This document shows positions 10,854 through 21,797 of a DNA stretch of 64,000 bases, piece by piece (the first letter of the stretch is position 1; each line of letters opens with the position of its first letter). The notes beneath the pieces were generated by a model. That model saw only the letters and a list, made by a program, of their open reading frames with translations. It made no database searches and was not told the origin of the DNA. The translations under genes were made by a program, and so were the position numbers. The stretch is from Plenodomus lindquistii (taxonomy: Eukaryota > Ascomycota > Dothideomycetes > Pleosporales > Leptosphaeriaceae): positions 3,472,001 through 3,536,000 of the forward strand of contig JANUWI010000003.1 in NCBI GenBank assembly GCA_025504975.1. Reading direction: 5' to 3'.

Positions 10854-11846
10854 CTACTTAGCCACCGGAATCATCTTGTAATTACGCATTGTGTTGAATA
10901 CTCTCCAATCTCCTGCGTTCACTGGCTCATACTTCTTCACCTCGCCCCTCTCTTTGATGACCGGATCAATGATAGCGTCTGGATCTGGGTGAATGAAGAA
11001 TGGGATCGAGTATCTCGATGGTAGAATGTCGCCTGCTGCTTTCGGACTGACCACCCGGTGCATTGTACTGCGACAACGATCGTTTGTGAGTCGTTGCATT
11101 AGGTCCGCGATGTTGATGAGAACCGTCCCTGGTATCGGAAGTGCAGCCTTGAAGTCGCCAGTGTGGAAGGGATCGACCTCGAGACCGCCCACCGAGTCTT
11201 GAAACAGGAGGGTACAGAGGCCAAAGTCGGTATGAGGGATGATGCGCGCATGGCCTTCTTGCTCTACGATATTCCTCTCGATAGACGGGTAGTGCAGAAT
11301 ACGCAACTGCGGGTCGGCTCGCTGCGTGATATTCGTGAAGAAGTCATCACCCAGATCCATGGCAATAGCGAGGCACTTGAGTACCTGCATCCCTAGAACA
11401 TAGCATTGTTGATAGAAGTCGTCCATTGTCTTCCGAAAACCCGCTAGTTCTGCATCGCTCGGACATGCTGGGTTCTTGAAGCGGCGATGTTCATAGCTCT
11501 CTTTGTGATCGATACCACCGTTGGCCTCATCGCCATCACCAGTATAGCCTTGATTCAGTTCTGCATCCGTCAGGCGCCATGTTGCTTTAGTAGATAAGGG
11601 GAGCTCGAAAAAGGTCTTCGCCTAGCCAACAGAGTAAGCACACCAGCTTGAGAGCGCGGTAATACAACATACGAGCGCGAAGATCTCTTCGACACGTTCT
11701 TGTGGAATGCCAAAATCCTTTATATACACCCAACCAACCGTGGAGAAGGCGTTGTACAATTCCTTCGCCACGGCGCGTTTCTCAACATCATTTCCTGTGA
11801 TGAACTTGTCAAACGACACAATGGCGATATTTGCTGATTCAGCCAT
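10854..11846 (-). CDS. hxnY: 2-oxoglutarate/Fe(II) dioxygenase, HxnY-like
   Basis: Exons 11846-11673 and 11621-10854 (51-nt intron) give 313 residues. It belongs to the isopenicillin-N-synthase-like dioxygenases: N-terminal DIOX_N part (VGWVYIKDFGIP), then the jelly-roll core. Iron ligands are His188 and Asp190 (PHTDFG) and His246 (MHRVV). The 2-oxoglutarate-binding Arg261-x-Ser263 (SRYS) is present. It is divergently paired with the transporter gene at 12456 across about 609 bp, as hxnY and hxnZ are neighbours in the Aspergillus nidulans nicotinate cluster. A late step in nicotinate breakdown is assigned to HxnY there. Family assignment is direct; the symbol rests on the neighbourhood of ten hxn-type genes. 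It could otherwise be an unrelated 2OG oxygenase of secondary metabolism. Confidence 0.8.
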
Positions 11847-12455
11847 GGTTATACTGATAGGCCGAGATAGTAGTGTTTCATCTGCTGACTTTTTGGCTTT
11901 GTATCAGGTCTGCTTTCATTGCCATGGTCGCAGACCGTGAAAGTGGGGGCAAAACCCATGACTCGTCGACCCCACCGTTCAACTCTTCGACCTGCTCTAA
12001 TTGCCAGGCTAGGCGTATCACGACTGCTCTAAGAATTCGGGATTCGTCGGACCTTTTTCAAAGGCTTCGATACTTACAGCATCCTCGCACTCGTTTTCGC
12101 CACCACAAATGCATCTCCGAAGCATGCATTGTTCTGAGATTGTTATTTTGCCTCCATGAGAACAGTGGGCATGGATCTTGCCCTGCTATCATATCTGCGG
12201 TATCGCAAGCTGTGATAAGGGATAAGAATTGCTGCCGAAAGCCGTCACTCTCAACCAACATGATTGCAGTGCTGCCGTCCCTTAGATCCTGATGTATGTA
12301 GTGGGGGAACCATAGAACTATAGAAGACCCGACAAGGATAGTCATCTTAAAATGTTCTGGTCTTGCACGGCGAGCACCGGCAAAGTTCACGACTTCAACG
12401 TCGCAAAATCACACAACCTTCTTGGATTCTCGGCCCGCCTACTATTGAAACTACC
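11847..12455. promoter_or_regulatory. Divergent promoter region between hxnY and hxnZ
   Basis: About 609 bp separates the two start codons, which point away from each other. No coding frame in it is supported. It is one of three such shared intergenic regions in the cluster, consistent with co-induction, but I could not identify a shared operator by eye. Confidence 0.55.
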
Positions 12456-14036
12456 ATGTCAGAGTCCAAAGTATCGCGGCTGGTTCCGCGCAATCAGAAA
12501 GCCCTCGTGGGGTGCCTTATTATGCTCTCTGTCATCGACTCTGTATTGGTGGGGTACGATTCGTCTCTCATGGGCTCATTCAATGTTATGCCATCCTACA
12601 TATCTTACTTTACTCTCACCACATCATCAAAGGCTCTCAACACGGCCGTCTCCTATGTTGGTGGAGCGCTAATTTCATTCATCTCCGGACCATGGACAGA
12701 TTGGCGAGGCCGTCGTGAAGCAATTTTCTGGGGAGCACTCATCACCTTGTTCGGGGGCATCATTCAGGGTGCTGCTCAGAATATCGCAATGTTTCTTGTG
12801 GGAAGGCTGTTTGTAGGCTTTGGTATGGGCATCGCACAGACCGCGACTCCGACGTTACTTGCCGAGACTGTGCCTGTCAAATGGAGAGGCTTTGCAATGG
12901 GTTTGTACTATGCCTGTTGGGGTGTCGGCACTTTGCTTGCTAGCGGTGTATGCTACGGGGTAAGTGAGTCGAAAAATCTATTGCTCTTCACAAGACTGAC
13001 GTATTAACAGACCGAGAAAATCGCTTCGACCTGGTCGTGGCGTATTCCCTCATTGCTTCAAGCTGCTCCATCGTGTTGGTGCTTCATCATACTGTTGTTC
13101 ATTCCAGAGTCCCCTCGCTGGCTCATTTCCAAGGGGCTCAAGGAGGAGGCTCTTGAAATCCTCGCCATCGCAAATGCGAACGGTGACATTCACGACCCCG
13201 TTGTGCAAGTACAGTACACGGAGATCGAAGACACGATTCGATTCGAGAAAGAGCGCGAAGCCTCAGTTTACAAGGCGATTGTCCATCCCTCAAATCGCAA
13301 GCGCATGCTCATTGCCGCAACCTTTCCCATTTTCGTAATGCTTCCAGGGACCAATATTGTGCAATTCTATTTTGGCGACATGCTAAGCAGTGCTGGAATA
13401 CAATCGCCGAACACCCAACTCCAGATCAACATCATCTTGACTGCTTTCACGCTAGTCGTTGCATTAGTCGGATCCTGGTTCGCTGACAAGGTTGGGCGCA
13501 AGACCTTGTGCGCAGGCTCGCTCACTGGAGGTGTTGTTGCACTATACATGCTCGCTGGTCTTACAGCCAAGTATGGGCAGTCCGACAATAAGAGCGGCAT
13601 ATACGGTACGATTGCGATGATCTTCCTCTACAACGCGAGCTATGCATGGGGCATCACTCCACTTACCGTGCTTTACCCACCGGAAGTATTGTCCTTCGAC
13701 ATTCGTGCGTTAGGGATGAGTTTCTACACGCTGATCACAAAACTGTGCGGCTTATTCGCTGCTATGGTCATCCCATTCGGAATGGAGGCCATTAGCTGGA
13801 AGATGTACATCATCAATGCTAGTGTTGACATCCTCATGGTACTCTTCGTCATCTTTGTTTGGGTAGAGACTAGAGGTTTAACTCTTGAGGAAGTCGATAA
13901 AGTATTTGACGGCGTCAAACACTCGAACGTGCCAGATCTTGAGGCTGTCAGGAACAGCAACAAAGACGCATTGGAGATTATCGATGGCGCCTCAATCACA
14001 CACCAGCACATCGATGTCGTTGGTAAGAAAGACTGA
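12456..14036 (+). CDS. hxnZ: MFS transporter of the sugar-porter family, HxnZ-like
   Basis: Exons 12456-12959 and 13011-14036 (51-nt intron) give 509 residues. About twelve hydrophobic segments are visible. Sugar-porter motifs are present: GYDSSLMGS in TM1, GPWTDWRGRR after TM2, GRLFVGFGMG, the PESPRWLISKG central signature, and ADKVGRKTL in the second half. The C-terminal tail is hydrophilic and starts with the ETRGLTLEEVDKVF signature. The start Met at 12456 was chosen because it sits just before the conserved part (Met-Ser-Glu-Ser-Lys); an upstream in-frame extension has no family-like sequence. HxnZ is one of the two transporters of the A. nidulans nicotinate cluster and adjoins hxnY there. 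The substrate, presumably a nicotinate derivative, is inferred. Confidence 0.8.
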
Positions 14037-14614
14037 TCTACTCCCTACTCTACCATCGTCGCAACAATATGCCTGGCAGCTTCCGAGCAACGTCAAGTAT
14101 TCGTCGTCGATAGCCAAGGGTGAACAGCATTCAGCCATACGGTAGTTTCCGTTCGTGTATGACCCGGTCGTGGGATCCATCGTTCTCCTGGTATGCTCCT
14201 GGTGTTAGTCATACCTTGAGGAGCCGCTCGAGCTCACAGGTGTTCCAAACTTTATACTGCAATCAGCAACGCGGTTGGCCTAGGTCTACTTCAGGACATC
14301 AGAGCATCGTTTGTGACGGTCCGGCAGTATTTTTCGGATAGATCCCAGTCGCATCTACAATATTGTTGCTAGATCCTAGTCTTCGTCAAGCACAACAATG
14401 TATACTTCTTCCTTGACCAAGCTACTGGTTCAGGGCAAACCTGTAAATTCACCTAAGAATACCACGATGTATCGTAACGGTTTCACTGGCGAAATGTAAT
14501 ATCTTTGAATTGATCGGTGGACATGGCCGGAGCTTGCCAAAATGGAAAGGTCACACAGTTATGAATAAAGTTAGAATTCCTATGTATGCACAGGATGGAA
14601 GCATCCCATCTCCT
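14037..14614. other. Intergenic, nothing recognised
   Basis: Region between the convergent 3' ends of the hxnZ-like gene and the spherulin-4 gene. No coding or RNA feature seen. Confidence 0.5.
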
Positions 14615-15445
14615 TCAGTTTTTCCTACCAAATCCTGTGTCAACAGCCCTGACCAAATTCTCAAACATGGGGCTGAAACTGTGATAATATTCATCTTTTT
14701 TGTCTGTCAAGAACAGCCAATCTGCCGTTTCCTCTACCTGATCGACTATGGAGTCTAACGTAGGAATGCTCGGCTCAGGAAGCGCGTGTAGTATAACGGC
14801 GAGTCTTGAACGATGAATCCTGTGTTCTTGTAGCGGGTTCAAAGCGTCCTTGTCAAGCCACTTGTCGAATGTCTCTTCGAAGACGACAGTCAAGTCAGTG
14901 AGATTGAGATAGGACTCATGGAGTACATTCTCTGAGTTGATTACAGCTGGTGATAAGACACCGGGGTTGTGTGCGATGAAGCGATCCTTGAAAGATGTGC
15001 TTTTGCGTATCGCTTGTTCAGCACGTTTGAGGTATTCATATCCATCTTGATCGAATGTGCTCGGAGTTTCGTCGAGAAAGATGCCATCCACGCGCATGTT
15101 TGGGATATTTGTCACTTGCGGCCATCTCGTATACGTGTCGATCTCTGCAAGTACGGTCTCGATGTCTTTGTCGGCGTAGTTCGTTGCGACGTAGCCCAGT
15201 GTTCGTATGTTTGGGTACGATTGCAGCTTTGGGAGCTCGTCGATGTAGACTTCATCGGGCAGCGAGCCCATGCATGGCCCAGAACAAGGGTTCAGTATCA
15301 CCGTGAAGTCGACATTGCGATGCAACTTCGCGCTGGCGTCGTGTCAGTATCAAATAGGGTGAAACTAGATTGTCACATACGCGGTGTACAATGGGTCCCA
15401 GGCGCCGGGACTGGGGTAGATGTAAAGAGGTACTATGATAGACAT
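14615..15445 (-). CDS. Spherulin-4-like (spherulation-specific family 4) protein
   Basis: Exons 15445-15381 and 15332-14615 (48-nt intron) give 260 residues. The short first exon encodes the typical start SIIVPLYIYPSPGAWDPLY. The rest follows the family pattern: FTVILNPCSGP, IRTLGYVATNYADKD, the acidic GIFLDETPS, FIAHNPGV and TVVFEETFDKW. Spherulin-4 was first described from Physarum encystment. Fungal members adopt a TIM-barrel fold resembling polysaccharide hydrolases, and the family includes galactosaminogalactan-acting enzymes. No signal peptide is seen here, so it may be intracellular or leaderless. It interrupts the hxn cluster between hxnZ and hxnV and has no known link to nicotinate. 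A 115-bp tandem duplication sits directly upstream of its start. Confidence 0.85.
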
Positions 15446-15462
15446 ATCTGCGGAACATTAAC

Positions 15463-15692
15463 GAACGTGATGCGGTAGGAGAGTGCACTCCTTCTTTATA
15501 GGCTTCCCAGAACAAAGACGTCGACTGGAGGGATTTTTCCAACACTTTGACTGGCCCTGCGTCGTGTCCGAGATAATGAACGTGATGCGGTAGGAGAGTG
15601 CACTCCTTCTTTATAAGCTTCCCAGAACAAAGACGTCGACTGAAGGAATTTCCCCAACACTCTGACTGGCCCTGCGTTGTACCCGAGAACAT
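15463..15692. repeat. Tandem duplication, two 115-bp copies upstream of the spherulin-4 gene
   Basis: Copy 1 is 15463-15577 and copy 2 is 15578-15692; both begin gaacgtgatgcggtaggaga. By eye the copies differ at about nine sites before the last few bases, and every one is a transition (G/A or C/T). The changes go in both directions and most are not in CpA/TpG context. The repeat begins 18 bp upstream of the spherulin-4 start codon, so it lies in its promoter or 5' leader. Confidence 0.9.
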
Positions 15693-16284
15693 CAGAAATC
15701 GCGGGAGCCTTAGCCGTGATGGCGTTCCTGCACCAATATCGATCAAGTCGGGTGCAATGCGTAGCGTACAATATAGTACTTCATGATGCAATACCCGAAT
15801 ATATCATGTAGGCCAATCAAAGATGTCTACGATTGATTGGCTGGGTGATAGCATTAGCCAGATTGGGAAGCATCATACCCAAATAGCCGGTGACCAAGCT
15901 GAGCATGCTCCCAAGATAGTTCATGATCTGTACCTTGGTTCCACAAGCTTCATGCAAGATCTATGCAGTCATGGCGTGGTATGGATGGAACCAAAGCATG
16001 GGCGAATGGGGACGTCCGTGCTGACGGGTGATAACAGTGGCGATTTCGAATTGAATACAGGCCACATCATGTTCGTACGGCGCTTCTCGTGTTCCTTGTA
16101 ATGTCATGTGATGTAACTCAGTCAGTCAATCTGTGCTTAAAGCAACAACAGCGGGCGCGATCAACTCCTGCAACGTCTACTCGCGTATTATCCACCCGGT
16201 GACTTGCAGGTGTTCGATTAAGCTTGAATTCCGAGGTTTTTTTTTTTCATCTTCATCCAGCCACCATACAACGCTGGAGCTAGA
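15693..16284. other. Intergenic, nothing coding recognised
   Basis: Gap between the tandem repeat and the decayed secreted-protein frame. It includes a poly-T run near 16235-16248, which may be a promoter element of the downstream frame. Confidence 0.45.
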
Positions 16285-16506
16285 TTGCAGCTACTTACCT
16301 TCGCGATCCTCTTTGGTCTCATTGCCCTTTCTCCAGCCCCCATCACCGATGTCGAAGGCGTTTACAGCATCTCCCGTAGCGAGCTTGAGAACCGCCAGGC
16401 AGTGATCGGCGCTTGCTGTACCCCCAATCAATCCCTGAAGCAAGATGCTTGTACCGTTGATGGCGCCGCTGGTAAAGTGCGTGCCAAGAGGACTTGCTGC
16501 GTATAA
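16285..16506 (+). pseudogene. Small secreted Cys-rich protein remnant (effector-like)
   Basis: A 73-codon frame begins at TTG, not ATG, and at once encodes a signal-peptide-like hydrophobic stretch (LLTFAILFGLIALSPAP), then a propeptide-like segment and a Cys-rich end (GACCTPN, DACTVDG, TCCV). No ATG lies at the expected place. The TTG is followed by CAG, so an upstream exon joined at ttgcag is also possible, but I could not find a good one. In the neighbouring frame after GAAGK, a further Cys-containing stretch continues, which would fit a frameshift. Overall it looks like a decayed or mis-started small secreted protein gene. The antisense frame (16291-16599) is hydrophobic too but has no recognisable family. 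Confidence 0.35.
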
Positions 16507-16779
16507 GTTGAAAGCCAAGCTATGCAGGCCTCCCATAAACAGGAAGCTGGCGCCGGTGGCCCTGTATGACTGACGATAAATGTCAGCATTTGTTTTCAAA
16601 CGTTTAGAGAACTGATTGGAAATGTGGCCATGTAACGTACATGTCTGGAAGCTTCTCCGAGTTCACAATGGAGGACGAGGTGGATTGGCGGTAGATCGAT
16701 CTATTCACTCGTGTTTTTAGATTTCCATGAACGCCCTAATATGTGCAGCCATCCAGACTTCATCAAGTTCATGCCAGTT

Positions 16780-18835
16780 TTACAAGTCACTGAGGAACTG
16801 CTCATAATAATGATCCATCCACTGCACCGCAAGTGTGCCATTCTCCCGACTGCCATTTGCGAATCGCCTCACAGTCCCCACATACCCATCAGGCCTTACG
16901 TTCAACACAACTACCTCGTTGTTCTCAAGCCCATCAAGCCACTTATCCATACATTTCTGCTTACGTGTGTCTTTCTCGGGTACATCGTCCAGGTAGAACG
17001 TCCATGCCGACTCCCGGAGAATGAGCGGCAAGTCTCTGATTTCAATACCATTCCTGTCCTCATCTGTTACAAGTGCGTACGTGTAGACACCGCTCACAGG
17101 TGTGTAACGTTCCGGGAGCACAAATTGATCGTGTGGCGCAGCAAGTGGTGGCTGGACAGTGTATGAGGCATTCCCAGCAGCTGTGACGCGGCCGACATAT
17201 GACGACATTCCGGCGTGGGCGTGGCAAACCGTTTCCAAAAACGGCATGGAAGCTTTTACGTTGTGTGTGAAGAAATAGATGCGGAATTGGCCGAGGGCGG
17301 GAATGTCTGTTTGGATGTCGACGGGGTTTGAGTCGATGTAGCGGGTGACTTTGGCTGGTGGGAGGAGGAAGCCAGGGGTCAGATTTCCGCGATGATATCC
17401 CGGGGATTGTACGTTGAGGACATTGAGATTGTAGCTTACGCCATATCCGGAGATGAAAGCGACGTTCTTTGTGAAGTTTGCTGCGAGTGCTGCTGGGTCT
17501 CCGTTATGGAATGCATTAGCATGTTCGTAGTCGAAGTCGATCAGGTCCTTTGCGATCTTTTGCCGCTCTTGCTCATAAGATTCTAGCAGACAAGGTTTCG
17601 CTAGCTTTCTCGTCGCGAAATTCAGCTTCCACGCCAGGTTCCATGCGTCATGAATCGAGGTATTCATTCCTTGTGCCGCCTTGGGAGAGTGCGTGTGGCT
17701 AGCGTCACCCGCGATGAAGACGCGATGCTCATGGTCAGTGAAGCGGGCGGCGACTCGTTGACCGATTGTGTAGCGACCGAACCATTCCACATTCTTCCAC
17801 TCTAGCCGATACGGTTGCATAATGTCTTGCGCTCGCTTCTGCACAAACTCCTGAGTGGTGACCTCCTTTCCCACTGTCTCGTTTGACCCGGGCCTCAACT
17901 CGATGTACAACCGAGTGAGTCCCCGTTCGCGCGGTATCATCAAGACTGAGCCGAGAGCGTCTGATTGTATGGCCACCTTGGACCAAATGTCTGGGAAGTC
18001 TGTGTCCAGCACACCGTCCAAAACGCCCCATACTGCCTCGCTTGACGATCCTACCGGTGTTGCTCCTGGTATGCATTTCCGCACCTTGGAGTGGGCTCCA
18101 TCGCAACCGACAATGTACCGGGTAGAGTACGTCTTCTTGGCTTGAATGACATGTTGCCGACAGTTGACTGTCAAGGGGCGAATGGACATGGGCGTGTATT
18201 CGAAGTCGATGAAAGCGGTGTTTCTGGCGACGGCCGTCCCTCGTTCCAGCAAGTCATCCTCGAATACGGCCTCGACCATGCCCTGGTGGACAAGGAGGAT
18301 GTATGGGTCCAGCAAATCAACTACTGGAGGGTAGTGAACCTCTCGACCAGTGCGATGAAGCGACTTTTGAGCCGTTGACTTCCAAAAGGCTATGTCGTAG
18401 ATTTTGACGCCTTTGCGTAGTAAAGGCTCTACGATGCGCATCTGGCGTAGTGTCTCGATTGTCTTGGGCTGTATGCCATCGGCGCGTCCGGTAGAGGTGC
18501 GGTCGGGTCGGTCGTCGATGATGCGTGTTTTGATGCCGTATCGAACGAGGTTGTCGCTGTGATGATAAGCGTCTCGTCTCTCAAAGGGTGTGTCGTAGCC
18601 GTACGTACGCAAGCATAAGACCACCAGGTCCTGCACCAACTACCAAGACATCACTCATGAAGCTCGAATAGTCTTCGTCCTTGGTGCACGACAACTGCGA
18701 CGCAACCTCCAAGCTGCTCCCCGCCGACCGGGACTCGGAATCTACGGTGAGGCCTGGCGCCATCTTCTGAAGCTTCGACGACGACGAGCTATGCGAGTTT
18801 GAGCGCTTCATGAGGTTCCATATCGAGGGAGACAT
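16780..18835 (-). CDS. hxnV: FAD-dependent phenol-2-monooxygenase-like hydroxylase, HxnV-like
   Basis: Exons 18835-18609 and 18556-16780 (52-nt intron) give 667 residues. After a Ser-rich N-terminal extension of about 60 residues comes the FAD motif VVGAGPGGLMLA (67-72 are GAGPGG), split by the intron. Next are GRADGIQPKTIE, the second FAD/NADPH signature VGCDGAHSKVR, and the third motif FIAGDASHTHSPKAAQGMN. The C-terminal third is the thioredoxin-like domain of phenol hydroxylases. In Aspergillus nidulans, HxnV hydroxylates a dihydroxypyridine intermediate of nicotinate breakdown. It is divergently arranged with the amidase gene at 19424 (588-bp gap). Family is certain; the pathway role is inferred from the cluster. 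A general phenol hydroxylase is the main alternative. Confidence 0.85.
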
Positions 18836-19423
18836 GCTACCAGGCTAGCCAATTGTATGTGAAGGAGCTACTAGGGTGCGAGAATGGGGGTACGCGATGA
18901 GGGATGAGGGGCAGCGGGCGATACTCTGTTGAGCATCTGCCCATTTTCGACCCATTGCGGAGCTCTAAACTACTTGCGCAAAAGCGCGCCATGTCAACGC
19001 GACGCGCAAAAAGATTGTACACCTACACCGTGTAGGAAGATCTTCGCGATGGGGTGATGGGCATTAGTGGGGCAGCGATGCGTCGCTTCCGCGGTGCTGG
19101 TAATGGTATTTCCGTGGCCACGCGAAAGGCTCTCGGCGGTTCGTTCCCCCCCACTGTTCATTCCCTTGCCGGCCCTGGACGACAGCCACGGCCCCCGGCC
19201 ACCACCACGCGACCAAGTACAGTACAGTAAGTACAGTACACCGCTACAGGCGATACGTGCTAAGTATCAAGGCTGTACATGGGGCCTGTCGCAACCACGT
19301 GCCTCGTTGAGCCTGGCGTGGGCCTGCCTACATAGTACAACAATCTTGTGACTCCTGACCTGACCTGACCTGACCTGACCTCGCTACACTTCTCAGTGCT
19401 CACCGTACCTTAGCATACTTATT
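18836..19423. promoter_or_regulatory. Divergent promoter region between hxnV and hxnN
   Basis: A 588-bp shared upstream region. It includes clustered gtaca repeats at about 19206-19242 and the pentanucleotide array at 19356-19380. Neither start has another gene between it and this region. Confidence 0.55.
19356..19380. repeat. (TGACC)5 microsatellite in the hxnV-hxnN promoter
   Basis: Five perfect head-to-tail copies of tgacc, ending 43 bp before the hxnN start codon. It could be a simple slippage array or a cluster of factor-binding half-sites. Confidence 0.9.
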
Positions 19424-21478
19424 ATGACTGCAACGGACACTCCTCAATGGCTTCAGACGGTGAATGCCAAGCGAAAGCTACGTGACGACTCTGTCCAGAA
19501 ATATCTCGACAGCTACCGGGCGCACGCCGAGGTCAGAATCTTGGCTGCTTGCATGTGCACAGCTGACCGCTGCACAGGCGCTGCCCTTCGACCAGTCTAC
19601 ACACTCCAATGGTCATGTTGAGCGCCCAACAGCAATCGATGGCGTTGAGGGCATCGTGCAAGCCATTACATCCGGCGTGGTGACTGCATCGCAGTTACTA
19701 CACGCCTACATCCGCCGGTAAAGGCACCTTGGAAGTCAGAGATCGAACCATTCTCACGCCACATTGTCACAGCGCCATCCATGCTCACAAGCGAGTACCG
19801 TTCCCTGTCAGCGATCGTCCAGGCTCCACGGATCGCTGACCAATGCAGACAAACTGGCACGTACATACCAGAACAGATCGCTGAACGCGGAATCGTCTGC
19901 TGATGATGCCTCAGCTTTACGGAGATACTCTTCGACGATGCTATCGAGCAGGCCCGAGAGCTGGACGAGTTCCACGCGAAAAGCGGCCGCGTCATCGGCC
20001 CCTTACACGGAGTTCCTATGACTTTGAAGGACCAATTCGATGTCAAAGGCTACGACAGCACCCTTGGCTATGTTGGGCGTGCATTCAAGCCTGCAGCGCG
20101 TGATTGTGTCATTGTAACGATTCTCAAGCAGATGGGCGCAATCATCGTCGCGAAGTCGAACCTGCCGCAAAGTATAATGGTGCGTCATCCGAGCGTCTCT
20201 CGTACACTGTACAGTACGTAAGTCTCTCTCATGTAACCAAGTACTGATCTCTGTACTTAGTGGTGTGAAACCGAAAACATTCTATTCGGTCTCACCGTGC
20301 ACCCGCAGAGATCCGATTTCACACCAGGTGGGTCCACGGGCGGGGAAGCCGCATTACTCTCATTACGAGGTACCGTCATTGGCTGGGGCACCGATATTGG
20401 CGGCAGTATTCGTATACCATCGCACATGAATGGTATCTATGGTCTGAAACCCAGCGTACGTGCCTCGCCGAAATCAAATCTTGGGATCACAAATTTGCTG
20501 AAGAGTATAACAGAGCACACGACTCCCGTACCAAGGCGTCTCCGTGTCAACAGAAGGTCAAGAGCATGTGCCATCGGTCATTGGGCCGATGAGTCGGAAC
20601 ATTGAATCGCTTGTTGCGGTTACGAAAGCCGTTATCGATGCTGAGCCGTGGTATCAAGACCCAAAATGCTCTCCGATATCATGGCGCTCCCAACTATTCC
20701 AAGATGCGCAATCACGCCCGTTGGTCATTGCTGTCATGCGAGACGATGGCGTTGTCAAGATTCATCCTGCGGTCGAGCGTGTGCTGGAAGAAGCAGTGGC
20801 TAAACTCTGCTATGCAGGACACGAAATCATTCCGTGGACGCCAGGTACCCTGCATCAGGAGTGCATAGATATTATGGTATATCGCAGTCTCTTCAGCAAG
20901 GCATACATATGGTACTAAAGATAACACAGGACCAATATTACGCCGCCGATGGCTGTGAAGATATTCGCCGAGACGTGGAAGCGGCCGGGGAACCATACAT
21001 TCCACACGTTGAAGCTCTCGTGAACCGAGGCAAAGCCATTTCCGTCTATGAATATTGGCAGCTCAACAGGCAGAAGCTCGCTGCTCAAAAACGCTTCCTT
21101 GACCTTTGGAATTCCACACGATCCGAGACAACGGGTAAGCAGATTGACGTCCTTCTCGCGCCAGTCATGCCACATTCTGCAGTGCCACATCGCAAGTGTA
21201 AGTGGGTGGGCTATACCAAGGTGTTCAACTTTGTAGACTATCCTGCGGTGGCCTTCCCAGCCGGCCATGTCTCAGAGCAGCTTGACGGCGAGGCAGCAAA
21301 GTCAATGGACAAGTACAAGCCCCGCAATGCGCTGGATGAGTGGAATTGGAATTTGTTCGATGCGAAGGCTATGGACAGCATGCCGATTGGGTTACAGGTC
21401 GTAGCTCGTCGACTGAACGAAGAGACTGCGCTAGGCGCTGCCAAAGCCATCGATGCGATACTCAAGAGCGCGACATAG
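19424..21478 (+). CDS. hxnN: Amidase-signature enzyme, HxnN-like, eight exons with an 8-nt micro-exon
   Basis: Exons 19424-19531, 19578-19717, 19773-19794, 19849-19856, 19915-20179, 20261-20455, 20514-20876 and 20930-21478 sum to 1650 nt, giving 549 residues. Amidase-signature landmarks are HGVPMTLKDQFD, the catalytic Lys in IVAKSNLPQ, TPGGSTGGEAALLSLRG and the catalytic Ser region GTDIGGSIRIPS, and IGPMSRNIESL. The tiny fourth exon (acaaactg) supplies Thr-Asn of the conserved T-N-C-F-T-E run and uses a gc donor; all phases then agree. In the Aspergillus nidulans pathway HxnN removes the amide nitrogen from the product of HxnM. It lies head to tail with the HxnM-like gene, 319 bp downstream. 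The micro-exon model is inferred from protein similarity to the amidase consensus. Confidence 0.85.
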
Positions 21479-21797
21479 CGGCGCATGTGGTCAATTGAAG
21501 ATAGGTTACTACTGCGGAGACTGCGTCAGACCTGATTTGATGTTACCCGCCAGATGCATGCAATTCTCTGGATGAATGTAAGCTAGGGCACGCGTTCACG
21601 CGACACGCGACGATAAGGAAGCCGCCGGCGAATGACGATGATTCATGTTTGAGCCCCCCACCTTAGCTCTTTCTCTGAGCGACAACTCCAACGACCCCAA
21701 CAACAATGGGGCGGGGTAGTTGTCTGGCGTCTTCGTCTTTGGTCTGTCCTTCTTAATACCTACCCATAGGTACAAGCAATAGAAATAATTCAGCGTC
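21479..21797. other. Short intergenic region upstream of hxnM
   Basis: 319 bp between the amidase stop and the next start codon; presumably the hxnM promoter. Nothing else seen. Confidence 0.5.

Noticed and set aside
15463..15692. RIP as the cause of differences between the tandem copies
   Set aside because: All changes are transitions, but few are in CpA/TpG context and the copies are much shorter than typical RIP targets, so the claim is not supported.
15252..15791. 179-residue minus-strand frame crossing the 115-bp repeat
   Set aside because: It reads through the spherulin-4 intron and first exon in another frame, and the repeat period (115) is not a multiple of three.
16291..16599. 102-residue hydrophobic minus-strand frame
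   Set aside because: Antisense to the signal-peptide-like frame; hydrophobicity is mirrored from it and no family is recognised.
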